From: Glandiceps talaboti
Lineage: Eukaryota > Hemichordata > Enteropneusta > Spengelidae
Assembly (NCBI RefSeq): GCF_964340395.1
Contig: NC_135566.1
Span: forward strand, 10,850,501-10,914,500
Direction of reading: 5' to 3'
Length of the DNA: 64,000 nucleotides
The stretch's first letter is position 1. The number at the start of each line of letters is the position of its first letter. The position numbers were made by a program, and so were the translations under genes. Of this stretch, positions 1-20,252 are shown piece by piece. Below the pieces are notes generated by a model that saw nothing but the letters and a program-made list of their open reading frames with translations, did not search any database and was not told the DNA's origin.

Positions 1-430
1 GGAAACATTCTTAGGGTGTTTAAATTAAATGACAGGATGACCCCATCGGTGATATGCAAATTAGGGATAAACATGTGTCTTTCTCATTCCAAAACTACTG
101 AGCAGATTGGGCTGAAATTTGGTGGGAACATTTGAAGGGGTGTTTAGACTAAGACTTGTTCACGACATGATGATCCCATCAGTGATATGCAAATTAGATA
201 TAAAAATATGTCTTTTCGGTCGAAAATCTGTCATTCCAAAACCACTGAGCAGATTGGGCAGGAATTTAATGGGGATGTGTAGATGAAGCTGTATCCACAA
301 CATGATGATCCCATCAGTGATATCTAAATTAGGTCTAGAAATCTAAATTTTGGTCAAAAACTTATATCTTGAAACTGCATGGTGAATGGGGTTGAAACTT
401 GTTGGGATGTTTCAGGATGTGTTATTCTGC
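1..430 (+). repeat. diverged tandem repeat, about 134-bp unit, three copies
   Basis: The block GATGATCCCATCAGTGATAT followed by GCAAATTAG recurs at 36, 169 and 304, and CTGAGCAGATTGGGC recurs at about 98 and 245. Copies differ by point changes. The same family, in opposite orientation, occurs near 9684-10020. Confidence 0.75.
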
Positions 431-439
431 AGTTAGTGT

Positions 440-720
440 TGAAGACATTTTGACACAATTCGTCCTAGTAACCATGACCATGCCATTAGCAACAGTGAAA
501 TGATGATGCATATTACAAAGATAACAGGGGTAGGTAGGTAGGTAAGTGAATAAATATTCAAAGAATATATGCCTAACAACAGGACCACGCCCATAGCAAT
601 GGCTAAATAATGGGTTATATTGCAAAGATGAAAACTGGTAAGGGTAGGCAAATTAATAAAGATTTTCAAACGTGTATGCAAAGATGCCTAGCAACAAGAC
701 CACGCCCATATCGACAGCCA
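440..720 (+). repeat. dispersed repeat with two copies of an ACCACGCCCATA block
   Basis: GACCACGCCCATA preceded by GCCTARCAACA occurs at 570-594 and 687-711 (period 117). It lies just downstream of the sulfotransferase stop, so it probably forms part of its 3' flank or UTR. Confidence 0.65.
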
Positions 721-770
721 ACTCTAATTGTGCTACAGTGTCATTGGCGGTATTTTTGTGCTGTACCATC

Positions 771-8337
<7,567 letters not shown>

Positions 8338-9599
8338 TCTTGATTGACTAGTTCAGTTGTAGGACTCAGTCGGAAAAGTCACTGACCTCTACTTTAGGGT
8401 CAGTAACTGTATATATTAAGGACATCACAAGGGATATGGAGACCAAACAATAATATAACCTTTGTCTCGTTTAAGGCCCCCTAACTTTCTAATAGTGTGT
8501 TTAACTTTGGCACAGTCCTCAGGAGAAGGCCATATTTTAGAAAATTAGGGGAGGGTCACATTTTACATTCTTTCTCTTGAAATCTGTGATGAAGTTTTAT
8601 TCACTTTCAAATTCACATCCTATACTATCAAAATGTACTCTTCACTAATATCAAACATGTCTGCAGGACTATACACTTTGTAAATCATTGTTTATTCACA
8701 GTCAACATTTCATGACATTCCAGTTTGTTTGGTTTTAAAATTCTGTTTAATATTAAAATCAAATATTTAGGTACATCTCACAGCTTGACAATCTGTTCTT
8801 GATAATTTGGTTGTTAAAGACCCATGATTCCATCCCAAGATCTCATACAAAAAATTTGTGTTATCTTATTAATGGAGCCATCACAGGATTTCATAGGATC
8901 ATTTGTGTAGCACCAACCCTTTCTATAGCTCTCCCAGACAACTGCTTTTCTCACTCAAATGTTAACCAATAAATACTGTATTTTAACCAATATACAGTCA
9001 GCCAAACGATAGTGAAGTCATAAAATTTAACATCTTGTATATCACACACTGTCACGATGTTGACATGGTTAATAAAAGTGTATTAACCCAGTCATTGACA
9101 TAATTGGCTCAAGGATGGCTACAATTTATATAAATCAGTTTATAGTAGGGAATTAGCATGTTAGGATACCAGATGACTGACTTTTGTGGTAACAGTCCAG
9201 GGAGAATGAACTGCATAATCCTGTCTTAGTATACTGTGGAGTCCTAAGAAATTCTTTCTCTATCCCTGATTGGAAGCTCAACATCGTAAATCGACTGTGA
9301 ACCTTGTGTGGAACAGAATATGTCATGCATGTTAACAGTCATCAACATCACCTACAATTTCTAAATACATGAACAACTTATTCAAATGTTGTATTTCATA
9401 CACTTTTATGTAATTTCATGGCAAACATGCATTATTAAATATCACGAAAATATGCATTGCATATTTAGTTAACTACAATATTGCTTGATATCAATATTGA
9501 ATTTCACAAACTTGATATTGTTTTAAGTTATATAGCAACAATATTTTGTATTATAAGTCAACCGAGTAAGTTTTGATTTTCATTTTAAACATTGTTGAC

Positions 9600-9645
9600 T
9601 CACTCAAGGACCTGGTATTGAATCACAGGCCTTTAAAGTTAACTT
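9600..9645 (-). repeat. tRNA-like SINE fragment
   Basis: The minus strand reads TTTAAAGGCCTGTGATTCAA followed by TACCAGGTCC, resembling a tRNA anticodon-to-T-arm segment with a degenerate B box. Similar segments occur at 15860-15900 and 22925-22965. Confidence 0.35.
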
Positions 9646-9683
9646 TTTAATGGGGTAACATGACAGCTTAATAATTTTTTCTG

Positions 9684-10020
9684 TTTTTCAAGTCAAAAAG
9701 CTAACAAAGTTACCTTCAAAATGAGCCTGTTGGAAATATGGGCAAGAAATTCACTTAGCTACCCATCCCTGTTGTTATCTTTGTAATATGCATAATCATT
9801 GCACTGTTGCTAAGGGCGTGGTCAGTTGCTAGGCCAGTTTTGTCAATAACAATAAATGAGGAATAACACCTCCACAAACATCCCCCACCAAGTTGCTGCT
9901 ACATTCCGCATGTAGTTTTCGAGATATACATTTTTTGACCAAAATTGAGATTGTAGACCTCATTTGCATATTGCCAATGGCATAATATTGAGAAACCACC
10001 TTCATCTATGCATGCCCAGA
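9684..10020 (-). repeat. dispersed repeat, inverted relative to the copy at 1-720
   Basis: Contains, reversed, the ACCACGCCCTTAGCAAC block, TGATGCATATTACAAAGATAACA-like sequence and the TTTTTGACCAAAATT segment found at 300-600. With the copy at the window start it flanks the sulfotransferase gene. Confidence 0.65.
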
Positions 10021-10274
10021 TGAATCACAAATGGGAGTGTTCACATTTGTCCAGGGAGGGAGGGAGTGAAAGATATTAGGGGGGGGGGGGGATGCACAAA
10101 TTTTTCCAAGGCAATTTTAACGGGGTACATTTTCATGTATGAGGAGGGCAGCATGAAAAAATTCTGACATCTTTTGAATGCTTGCACTCCAGACCAGTAC
10201 AACCTTCCTAGCAACCCTCCGTGAATAAAATTACAGATCATCTAAGAGAAATAGGTAAAATACTTCACGATTTG

Positions 10275-10276
<2 letters not shown>

Positions 10277-10346
<70 letters not shown>

Positions 10347-10396
10347 ACTCTCTATCTATCTATCTCTCTCTATCTCTCTCTCTCCCTCTCTCTCTC
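10277..10396. repeat. (AC)n then (TC)n microsatellite
   Basis: AC dinucleotides to 10310, then TC with TATC interruptions. Confidence 0.95.
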
Positions 10397-10627
10397 CATG
10401 CAACTTGTAGATGGATCGAAAAACATTGATAATTCTGTAGAGATAATATAATCTAGATATATAGATGGATGGAGGGATGGATGGTTAGATCGTTGGGTGG
10501 ATGGATGGATGAATGGTGGACAAAAGAAAGGGCAGACGGCCAGACAGACACAGACAGATCAATCAAAATAGTCTGATCCACAAGAAAACGACACAAAGTG
10601 GTTTTATTTTTCAAAATTCGACTCTGC

Positions 10628-10745
10628 TTTATTGTGTTGTATTGTATTGTACTTTACTGTACTGTACTGTATTGTATTGTACTTTACTGTTCTGTACTGT
10701 ACTGTACTGTACTTTATTGTATTGTATTGTACTGTATTTTATTGT
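10628..10745. repeat. degenerate pentanucleotide array (TGTAY)n
   Basis: ATTGT, ACTGT and ACTTT pentamers tandemly repeated for about 115 bp. Confidence 0.9.
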
Positions 10746-12016
10746 GACATTGGGAACGGTCAATGGAAAGTCTAACGTGGCATTACATGTACATTGTACA
10801 TGTGTTTGTTGTTGGGAGTTGGGATAGCAAGGAAACTGAAATCTCTCTGGAAATACCAGTACTGTAGTTTTCACCGTTTAAATGTGGACTAATATAATAA
10901 AAACCATAAAGATATATATTGGGGCCAATAGTTTAACGATGTTTATACTTGTAATGGTAAAAAAAAGTTCAGCTATTATTTCTCTCGTACAAAAGTCTTA
11001 TTCAGAACTTTTATGTGTCAGCCGAAAATGTTCAAGTTGGTCAGCACAGGGTTTGACGTAGATGGCGCTCTGCTAGATCATAGCCTCGCGGCAAAGTATG
11101 ATGCATCTCAGTACCAGTGTGACTAGAGGCGTCTGTACGTTAGATATTTGACAAATAGTACATATTTGATTATATATTTATCTCATCTGTAACAGTAACA
11201 AATTCGTTCAATGTCTCCATTTGTACGAGGGATAAGGCACAGTTGACATCTGTTACGTGACGTAAATCAAATTTCCAACTTAACAAGTGTGAAGAAAACT
11301 TAAGTGTTTGAACTTTGACCTAATTGCATTTATTGAAGACAAAATCCACGGCAAAACGAATACTCAATAAGTCGAAAGCTTTCGTGAACGCTTTCGTATT
11401 CGCAGCTGTGTTAAAGTGGTTGAAATAACTTTCACAGTATAAGTTTTATGTTTGAGTGAATCATTGGAGGGAAATCAAATCGATTCTAATAAAGTGATAT
11501 GAATAACAAATATAGACTTGCCTTCTAGTAAAATCGTATTTGTATTACAGTAGTGTTTAATGCTGATAATGCTGTCCTAAATCTCTCACCCTTCGGGGTT
11601 ATTAATACTCAGCGAAGTGAGAAAAAAAAAAGATTGAACAATGCCATAATTTCATTGTAGTTGTTAAAGTTTCAAGCAGCGTAGGATCTTCGAAATCATG
11701 ACAATCAAAATCACCCTTTGTGTAAAACTTAAGACACACCATGCATCCTGTGCCAGTATCAGGATTTCTGTATAATAAGTACATGTATATATATATATAT
11801 CTGGTCACCTTAATATAAAAAGCTTCGATAAATCGAAGAGTTCACAAAGAAAAATAATATAGAATTAACTTCCAAATTGATGCCTATCCAAATAAAACTT
11901 TCTGAAATTGCACAACGTGAAAACCAATCCATAACCGCTATACAGCGCCCTCACACTATTTCAGTTCCCGTACATCACTTGAACACCAAACGCACTGAAA
12001 AAAACAGGCAATGTTA

Positions 12017-15000
12017 TCAGCTAATAAAACCGGTATCTGGAGAAGAAAGAGTTGTATATTCTAAGTCTGGAGAAATAACATCACTTTCTTCCTGACGATA
12101 CATATTTGCGAAGGCAAGAGCTTGTGCGGCGCCATATATGACTTCTGGCAAGGTAGGGGACACAGGGGGAGACTGCAAAAGCGTCTCCAAGCCACTCTCT
12201 GCATTAACGCAGTCTGTAGTTGTCTGTTCCTCTTTTACATGCATGTCAACATTAACATGACTATTGTCTTGTTGTGGACAGACCGTATTAATATCTGTCA
12301 AACCGAGTTCAGTTGTCTCGAAATCCAGAAAATGGTTAAGTCCTTGTAATGTATTTTGTTCGCTGCAATTTGGTAGGTTGTCACTGGGCGTTTTCATGGG
12401 AAAATTCATGCCGGGATTGTTCCAGGATAATTTCTCTGCATTTATACGACTTGCGTTCCAGCCGGTTACGCTGTATGGATGAGCCCACTGCTGTTGGTAT
12501 AGTTTAACATCGGCTGTACGTTTGAGTTTCATTTTGAGAGCTTTCATGGAATGTTCTTGGCCGTACATGTGTTGGTATTCCACTATCGGTTGTTTTGGTT
12601 CAAGTTTGGGACGACGCCCTAATTTAATACCTTTAAGAAATATAACAAGGAAAAGAAAAGAAACCATTTATTACTATCATAGCCTTGCCCATATAGTAGT
12701 TGGTCAGATGAATATTAAAGTCAGCGATGATTAACTACTAGCAAATGAAGGCATATTTTGACTTTCCAACGAACCCGTCATGGTCGTTTCCATTTAGTAA
12801 GTAGCACGCCACCAAGAGGCCAGGCGTTGTAAAAGATGCATTCGTCCGTTGCACATATTTAGAAGTAAATCACGTAGCGTTTTGACGACCAAAGTACAAA
12901 CAGAATACCTTTATTACAGTATCTGTATTGACGCGTGTCGCTACTGGTTTTGTCTTGCTAGTGCGAAACCAACCAAAACGTCAGTACTATCACCTATCAG
13001 GATAAGTGACTAAATTTTAACCACTTTATGCCCAAAGTATTCACACCGAGCGCAATTATTGTTCGTAGATTTTCATGTTGGCTTTCGTGTACTTTCTTGA
13101 TTTCGAAAATTATTGTCATAAACGACACAGGTTAAGCCTATTGGCATATGGGCGACGGTCACCATAGACTCGAACACCTGGTAACACGTACAGCTTATGT
13201 AGCAAAACAATCACACAACATGTATACATGTAATAACTAAAACTATTACTTAAAGACTAATCTGGTTTATCTTACCTTCAGGAGACATTCCTAAGGCGAG
13301 ACAACGATAAAATCGACAATATCGACAAGAATTTCTTGTATCGGGAGTTATACAACAATTGCCACTCTTTGCACACATGTATCTAGCGCCCTCTCGTATA
13401 CTTCTTCTGTAGAAACACTAGAAATTGAAGGAAAGATGAGGCTATATTATAACATGACAACATGGATATTGTATACCATTGTATACAAGCATTATTAAAC
13501 TTCATTGCATGCCTCTGTGTCAAACAACGGATTTCTTAAATAGCGCCCTTTATGAAGTGCACGTGAATATTATTTTTCAGTGCAATAACCTGGAAATAGA
13601 GAAACAGAGAGTTTGTGCACATCTACAAACTTGCTATAGATATACGAAAAACTAATAAAACGTTAGTATCTAGTACTCAACATTGAAAATGAAACATTTG
13701 AAATAATGGGATGTTAGCACCTAGCAGAAAGGTAACCTACCATGGAGCCTAGTGACCTTAGTAATATTTAGCAGCGAATACTGGTTATAGTATGTAGCGA
13801 TACATCAATACAACACAGCGTCGTGAACTTTGATCATAAACCAAATATGATATCTCTTGTGGTCGGACTTAAAAACATTTTGAATTCATGGTAGCCGATA
13901 GCAGGAAATTGTCAGGAAAAAGGAAATACAAAGTAATGCGATAAAACATCAATATAAAGTCACGTAGGTTAAATTATGGGGGGGGGGTATGAAAAAACTA
14001 CTCTATATTGACATGTGTCAACGCTACGGATCGTCTAAATCTTCAAGTTATCAATTATTTCTACAAACAGCCAAAGATCTAGAGGTTATCATGTGTCACC
14101 ATTATTTGTACATGGTATACAAACATTGTATATGTGGTGTATATGAACACAGTGCTAGTTCGATCAAGAGTCAATACCGTACATAGCTTCTGTGCTCCCT
14201 CGTACACTTTCCTTCTTATTCTTATTAATACATGAAAATGTAAAGAAACAGGTACAAGTGCTCAGTTGCTGCCACCGTCTGGGTTTTTTTTATATATAAA
14301 TAATTAGCAAAAGTTGCCCGATCCTTCGATGGGTCGCTGTGTATGTTACAAGAATCACGACTGGGATTCCGGAGAGTGCGTTCCATCGACATATTCACTT
14401 TCAAAGCACAACCACCGTGAAGCAGAAACTGAGTACATGACTGGATGGATGGATGGGAGGCTAGTATTATTAAGAACTAATGTATTCACCTGTTGTGATT
14501 TTCTATATATCTTCTATTTTAGACTCAAATACAAACATGTCAACTTTGCAGATATACAGTGTTTGCTAAACACACATGTCAATACAGTATTTTATCTGTG
14601 GTTGATATCTGAGTGTTAGGACCGTTCTCGCAAACTAATGCATTTCTTTTGCTTTTTCTGATTGTTTACTTGTCGCAAAGAGGCTAGATAGTCCTATGTA
14701 CAGCCTCTCCCTTGTATTTAAAATGATGACACGTTATACTCTCTGAATTGTGTGGCAACATTACATAATAAACTAGTAAGCCTCGTGTTTCTTATTTTAT
14801 GAGTTATAATTATAGTGTTACATTATTAGTCGAAAAGGACGATCGTCTCTCAAAATGTAATATTCTTTCTAGGTATTAGAGCTTATTTAAGTTGCAAGGC
14901 TACGAATTCACTCACTATCATGACTATGCAACCAGCATCGGGAAAGTTAATGCGGCACTAAGTAGTCATTATCAATTTCAACATATTCAATTGGCTATAC

Positions 15001-18000
15001 CAAGTACTCGTGTCTCGCTATATCTATAATTGAAATTTGAGTTTCATATTATGATAGATCACAGTCCGTTAGTTTCCATCTCCATCGTTTGGGTGCATGC
15101 TACACCACCGTACATGTCGTTCTACTTGCATATCCAGCCTCAAAATTGTCATCCAATAATACTTAGCTCCAAGCCCCTTCTGAGAATAAACCTAGATAAT
15201 TATGTAAATCGTGGGGTAAATTACAGTACTCGTACATGTTGTAAAGTATGCACATTTCATTAAAGAACGATATTTATTCGTATATTTGTACTCACAGGAG
15301 ATTTAATTGCATCAAATCAAACAAGACAGTAGATAGTGTCAACGCATTTGATTCCACGTTCTCGACAAAATGCATTCAATACCTTTACATCGTCATTAGA
15401 ATATAGAATACAAAAATAAATCGGGGCAGAAGATATTTGCCCAAGTCAGACTTTAGACACACACAAACAAAACATTTCAATGGACACTCTAAAAGTTGGG
15501 GCATATAGATTGACTAAGTAAACAAAAATAATATATAAAAATATAATGTTATCAAAACCAACGCAATATTAGATCAGTAAGGAAGACACAGAACATCAAG
15601 TGATACACGTCAGCCTCAGGTCTTATTTTCTGTCTGGGTGATCGACCACGCCAGTGGAAAGATTTGCCGACGAGAAATGCGTAAGGTAGGATGCCTCTAT
15701 CCGATGATTTGTCCTAAAAATTCGTGACTTCCGAAGGTTTAGATTAGGATTGAGAAGGGGGTTTGAAAAACAGTTGTCTGGGTAGTTATAGAGAAAGTTG
15801 GTCTCGAACAAAAGATTGGTCCAATGTAATGGTTTGAATGATAGCACAAACAATATGTAATCATGAGGACCTCAGATTGAATCCTTGGCCTTTTTGTCCT
15901 CAAAAGGACAGACGACACTTTTCTTTCTCTGTCGCCAAAATTATACTACAAAATAGAAAATCATACCAAAAACGAGGCGATAGGTCGTGTAAGACGCTTT
16001 TGTTGGTACATAAACGGAGATGTTCGCATCTCGGTACAGTGTCTGTATTAAAGTCAGGCGACGCGAACGATATCTTCTCTCATATGTGACCTTTTAAATT
16101 TCAGTTTATTTTCCCCCATTATCAGTGTTGAATTATTTGCCTTGGGTACGAAGTCTTCATTATCGGTTTGATATTCCGGCAGATATGAAGTGTTTTGATA
16201 AATGTTTTCGACAAACTCGGCAGTAGATTAAAAATCACAATTCATGTATAATTGCTTCAAGTTGCATGCAGCAGCTAATATTAGTTTTAAACACAAAATT
16301 GTAGAAAGTTGGAATAACAAATTTTAAAATTGCCGAAACAAGAAAAACATCCGATAGAGATAACAAGTATGAAAAGAGAACGGAAGCATACAGAAGCACA
16401 CAGACTATTTCACAAAATGTTCCATTGATATAGCACTTAAAAGTTGCCAACCAGTTGTTAGGGTTTACCATTGTGATTTTTATCAAACAAAATCAACCAC
16501 TGATAGTGTTATAGTATTCAGCTTTGACTCCAATTTCTGTCTTTTTATTGGGATTTAAAAATAGGTCAGTTTTTGGATAAAATGTTGATGAAGTAGAATT
16601 AAAATCTTGAGGACTCCTATGCGGACACAGCTTACTCAAATATTATACCAACTACACTGATCAATCTGAACGGTCTGTGTACTTTTTGAACGCCAACGAT
16701 AATCCCATTGAAGGTGTTGAAAATGTCCGGAAAAACAACGTCGTTGTAGGCAGCCACTAAAACATATGTCTCCAGAAAAATATATAATATAAAAGCCAGT
16801 TAGTCTGAAACAAAACGTCATCTGGCTCCGTGTGACAAAAAAACCTTACTGAGATTGCTACATTGTTTCGTCTTGTTACATTTTCACTCCTTATTAGGAT
16901 GCGGCTTGCACAAATATAGAAATGTAGCAATGTTAGTAACTTGTGGCGACAGATGACACAATGTAGCAATCTTAGTAAGAGTTCTGTTAATCTAAATTAA
17001 TTAATTAATTAATTAATTAATTGTGCCAAGATGTGTCAAATGTTTGACGAATTAGGCGATATTTTGTTTCAGGTTAACTGACTTCTGTTGTAAATTTGTG
17101 TCCACCAGAGAAATTGATTGATATTCTTCTTTCATGATGGAGTTATTCTTGTATTAAAAGTTTGCCTTTTCAAGCGTTTAATAGGCGGTCAGGGGTAGAT
17201 AGCAAGGCTTGGATGACTTGCTGAGTATGTACAAAAAATAGAACGGTCTCACCTTACACACAACTGGCTAAGAAATCAGGTTAATCATTAAAGCAAACTA
17301 CTACATATAATTTTATTTATAATTTTTTCTAACTCTCCATTAGACCCAAAATACAGGTGAAAATTCCTTGGAGATCAGTTATTCCCTATTTATAACATTC
17401 CACTTGCTGACTAAACACGTTGTATGGATAAGAACATATCAGGATTTTGCCCTGAAAATAAATGTTTCCATCGTCACCTTGCGAATGTCGTCATATCAAA
17501 GTTCATGCACTACATAAGTGACTGGTGACACGTGCCTGAGTCACCGTCTACCGACATTAAATACTATATCATCAAAGTGCGCCTGATAAGTTATCAGTAA
17601 TGAGGCGACAATTATTGATTGAAACCAACAAATCAGACATGATTGAGAACATCATTTGAATTACCTAGCTACTATTACCAAACTCTCTGTTTTCATTTTG
17701 TAAAAACGTTAAACATATTGCAATTCTTTTCACCAATTTCCAAGCCAGCGTAAACATCGAATTTCAAAATCATTTGTGAAAAAAAAACTTTTTCTTGTAA
17801 ATTTTGCCATCGCGCTTCTCGGTTTTACAGTGCCTATCATTCAGCTGGAGAAAACTTAAATTCAATTGGTCAAAGATTTAGACAGTCATGGAAAAAACGC
17901 TAGCTAGCATATTACCGTAGGAAGTGAACAAGTGTAACAACAGCAGCAGCAACAACAAGGTGATAGACAAAATAGTTTTCTCGTGAGGTCATGATGAAAT

Positions 18001-19837
18001 AACATTTTCCCGTATTTTTACTCCAGTTTTCAAGGTCACAACATTATTTTTATTATTCAATAATGATACAAGGAAACGTCACAGTTTTGATAAACATATA
18101 CATCCCTTGTTTTCTCAATAAAAATAAAATATTAGCATAAAATAAAAAGTCTTTACTTAATAATGCAAAGTGGTCCGTATTAGAACAACACAGTTGTGGA
18201 TGCAGTGCAAAGAACGGAAAAGGCGACTCTATTTTTTACGCTCTCGTAGTACGACTGACGGGCGTATTGGTAGGATAAGTTTTATGTTATATATCATATT
18301 ATGTCTCGAGAGTAAAGGTGGGTGTGGGGGTGTGTGTAATTTTAAGAGGAAACATTCAAACGTTTCTCCTATAAAAAGAGAGAGGGTAGGCTATCTTGAT
18401 ATTGTGAAGAAAATAAGGAAAACAATTGTGAAATTCGAAAGTGCCAGGAAACCGTTTAATAATGAATATGTGGTCAAATGAAACATTGCTCATACTTTTC
18501 ATGAAACCGATGTAAATCTAATGATCGAATATTAGCAATTAATTTATCGCAAAGTAACGTTCGTATGTCAAAGTTTTTTTAGAGGACAACTTTTGATAAA
18601 CTTTGTTTCCTAGAAAGACATAACCGTCTATGCTGTTTTATTTATGGTTGATAGAAAGTCGACAGAAATAATAAGATAATCTGATTTACAAATTTTGCTT
18701 TTAAAATGACCTCAAATGTGATTTTTTTTATCTAAATTTACTGGTATCGATGTGTTTTAAAGAAAACAGTATTAACTTGTCTTACCTTACAGCCTTCACA
18801 TGTATAAACTCCAAAATGAAGTCCTGATGACGTATCACCGCACACTTGGCATGGAATCTTGTTACTTGGTGGAGTAGTTGAAGTTACTCTTGGCGGCGAA
18901 GCAGGCACGGGTGATTTAGAGACCGGTGTCACTAACGTAGAGGTGCCAATGTCTACAACAAAACAAGATCATGGAACTATCTACATCATAAATACACATA
19001 TACAGTGAGATTAGTCAGATCTAGACGAGATTTTGAGTTACATTAGAAAGGAGAGTCCCTTCGTACCTCGTGCTAGAGTTGTTTGAATGATTCAGATTAA
19101 ATGCTTGGGTTAACAAGGGTTGCACGACACGACCCAATCCTGAGTGACATGAGTTAAGGGACACATTAAACAAACAAACAAACAAACAAACAAACAAACA
19201 GACAGTCAAAAGTCATACATATTTTACCCAAAGTCGTAAGATTCAGAAAGAACGTTTGAATTTCCCTTCCTTTATTCCCTATTCTCTCAAGGATCAACTC
19301 CACCGGTTCACACCAAAGACGTCTAACCCAAAATGAACCAATCAATTTATCTCTATATTGTTCTAATTTTGTGTCAGCATGGTTGTATTCGTAAATAATC
19401 TACATTTTTCTTCAAACGTTAGATTACACAATTATGGCGTTTCAATTCTTAGCACATGGTGATTTTTTCTGATCATTTTTTTTTTGACGCCACAGACATT
19501 TCAGCAACTTAAATGTAATTGGGAGTTAAGCTATACACATTTTCAGTGTAGTCGTAATGGGTTTGGACTACGGACTAGCCTGCTACGCAGTTATCACAAA
19601 TAATGACGTCACGTTCCCTTGATAAGACCAGGACGCACAAACGACGCATTTTTAGCTTCGGACTACGGACCAGCCTGTAATTGTCACAAATGACAGCGTT
19701 CTTCAAACTCAAGCCAGGTTGCGAAATATGTGGATTTAGTTACCTTCGATTGTACTGGTGTTGGCCACTTGTAGATTGTACGTGTCGGGACACTCTTCGT
19801 CGTACCGCTCAGGTCCATTAAGATGGTCATCATCCAT
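12017..19837 (-). CDS. nuclear receptor with DNA-binding domain but no visible ligand-binding domain, 338 aa
   Basis: Predicted zinc-finger transcription factor of the nuclear receptor superfamily. Coding exons on the minus strand: 19837-19744, 18952-18786, 13417-13276, 12630-12017 (TGA at 12019-12017); phases match throughout (1017 nt). Residues 1-65 are an acidic then Ser/Thr/Pro-rich N-terminus. Finger 1 uses Cys66, 69, 83 and 86 ([24 protein letters not shown]); finger 2 uses Cys102, 108, 118 and 121; then [20 protein letters not shown] (124-143), the usual DBD end and T/A-box. An intron falls between Lys87 and residue 88. The recognition helix reads CEGCK-CFYRRS, where most receptors have CEGCKGFFRRS. 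The remaining ~195 residues are polar, with many Ser, Thr, Asp and Glu and a PPVSP stretch, and show none of the LBD signature; no LBD exon is recognisable in the 3.7 kb before the next gene. The start is MDDDH: joining the exon to a likely 5' UTR exon ending at 20160 puts an in-frame TAA upstream. The DBD is NR1-like in style; subgroup not resolved. The missing LBD is the point to verify. Confidence 0.92.
15850..15900 (-). repeat. tRNA-like SINE fragment
   Basis: The minus strand reads AAAGGCCAAGGATTCAATCT followed by GAGGTCC, with B-box-like GGATTCAATCT; same family as 9600-9645 and 22925-22965. In the receptor's long intron. Confidence 0.35.
16795..17100. repeat. modular repeat element (TGTAGCAATNTTAGTAAG family), copy 1
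   Basis: Left arm GACAAAAAAACCTTACTGAG with ATTGCTACATTG (from 16832) is inverted relative to GAAATGTAGCAATGTTAGTA (16920) and CAATGTAGCAATCTTAGTAA (16961). Flanking modules related to ACGTTTTGTTTCAGGTT occur at both ends (inverted near 16805, direct near 17060). Between lies an (AATT)n run at 16996-17022. In the receptor's long intron. Confidence 0.65.
19168..19200. repeat. (AAAC)n microsatellite
   Basis: Eight AAAC units in a receptor intron. Confidence 0.9.
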
Positions 19838-20159
19838 GTATGTCAGAAAACTACTGGAAAACAAACAAAAGAACAAATTCTTAAGGCGGGTCTCCCCATT
19901 TAGGCGCAGCGCATGATTGGATACTGTATGTGTCGAAACTCAAAGCTACTTCAAACCAGCGCTGTGTATGTCCAATACTCATAAATCACACAAGCAAGAC
20001 ACCTTAACCACCGACTTTGATTCCAACAGACATGCGACGAAAATTTGAATCCAATCGGAGCAGTTAAATATAACCATGCCTCATTTTCAAAAGATTGTAT
20101 ACAAATTTCACAAATCGTTTGAGAGGTAAAATTTAACGAAGAAAAGTTTTGAAACCTAC

Positions 20160-20252
20160 CAGAAAGCGTGGACAATATATCGCCACGGAAAGTGCCCGAA
20201 TAGTAACCGTTAATTCGTTTAAAAACGGGCGACAGCGCGAGTAACACCGACA
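20160..20252 (-). other. possible 5' UTR exon of the nuclear receptor gene
   Basis: A strong donor (TTTCTG|GTAGGT) ends at 20160, about 300 bp upstream of the acceptor TTTTCCAG at 19854. Joined, the frame of the MDDDH start meets an in-frame TAA in this exon, so it would be non-coding. The open frame starting MSVLLALSPV in the same stretch cannot be joined in phase to the next exon. The outer limit of the exon is not known. Confidence 0.35.

Larger units (their letters stand above)
8338..12016. other. spacer between the sulfotransferase and nuclear receptor genes
   Basis: No convincing exon on either strand. Holds the dispersed repeat at 9600-10020, AC/TC microsatellites, a TGTAY pentamer array and poly-G at 10080-10091. 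It was searched for ligand-binding-domain exons of the upstream receptor; none was seen. It should contain the sulfotransferase promoter near 8340-8500, but no clear TATA box stands out. Confidence 0.6.

Noticed and set aside
11602-11808. Minus-strand ORF as a possible ligand-binding-domain exon of the nuclear receptor
   Set aside because: It has an acceptor-like TTATACAG but no helix 3-5 signature or other LBD feature, and its frame runs into an A-rich tract.
19604-19611. Palindromic TGACGTCA (CRE) in a receptor intron
   Set aside because: A single 8-bp site is expected by chance in a window this size; it lies in a short direct repeat with no other support.
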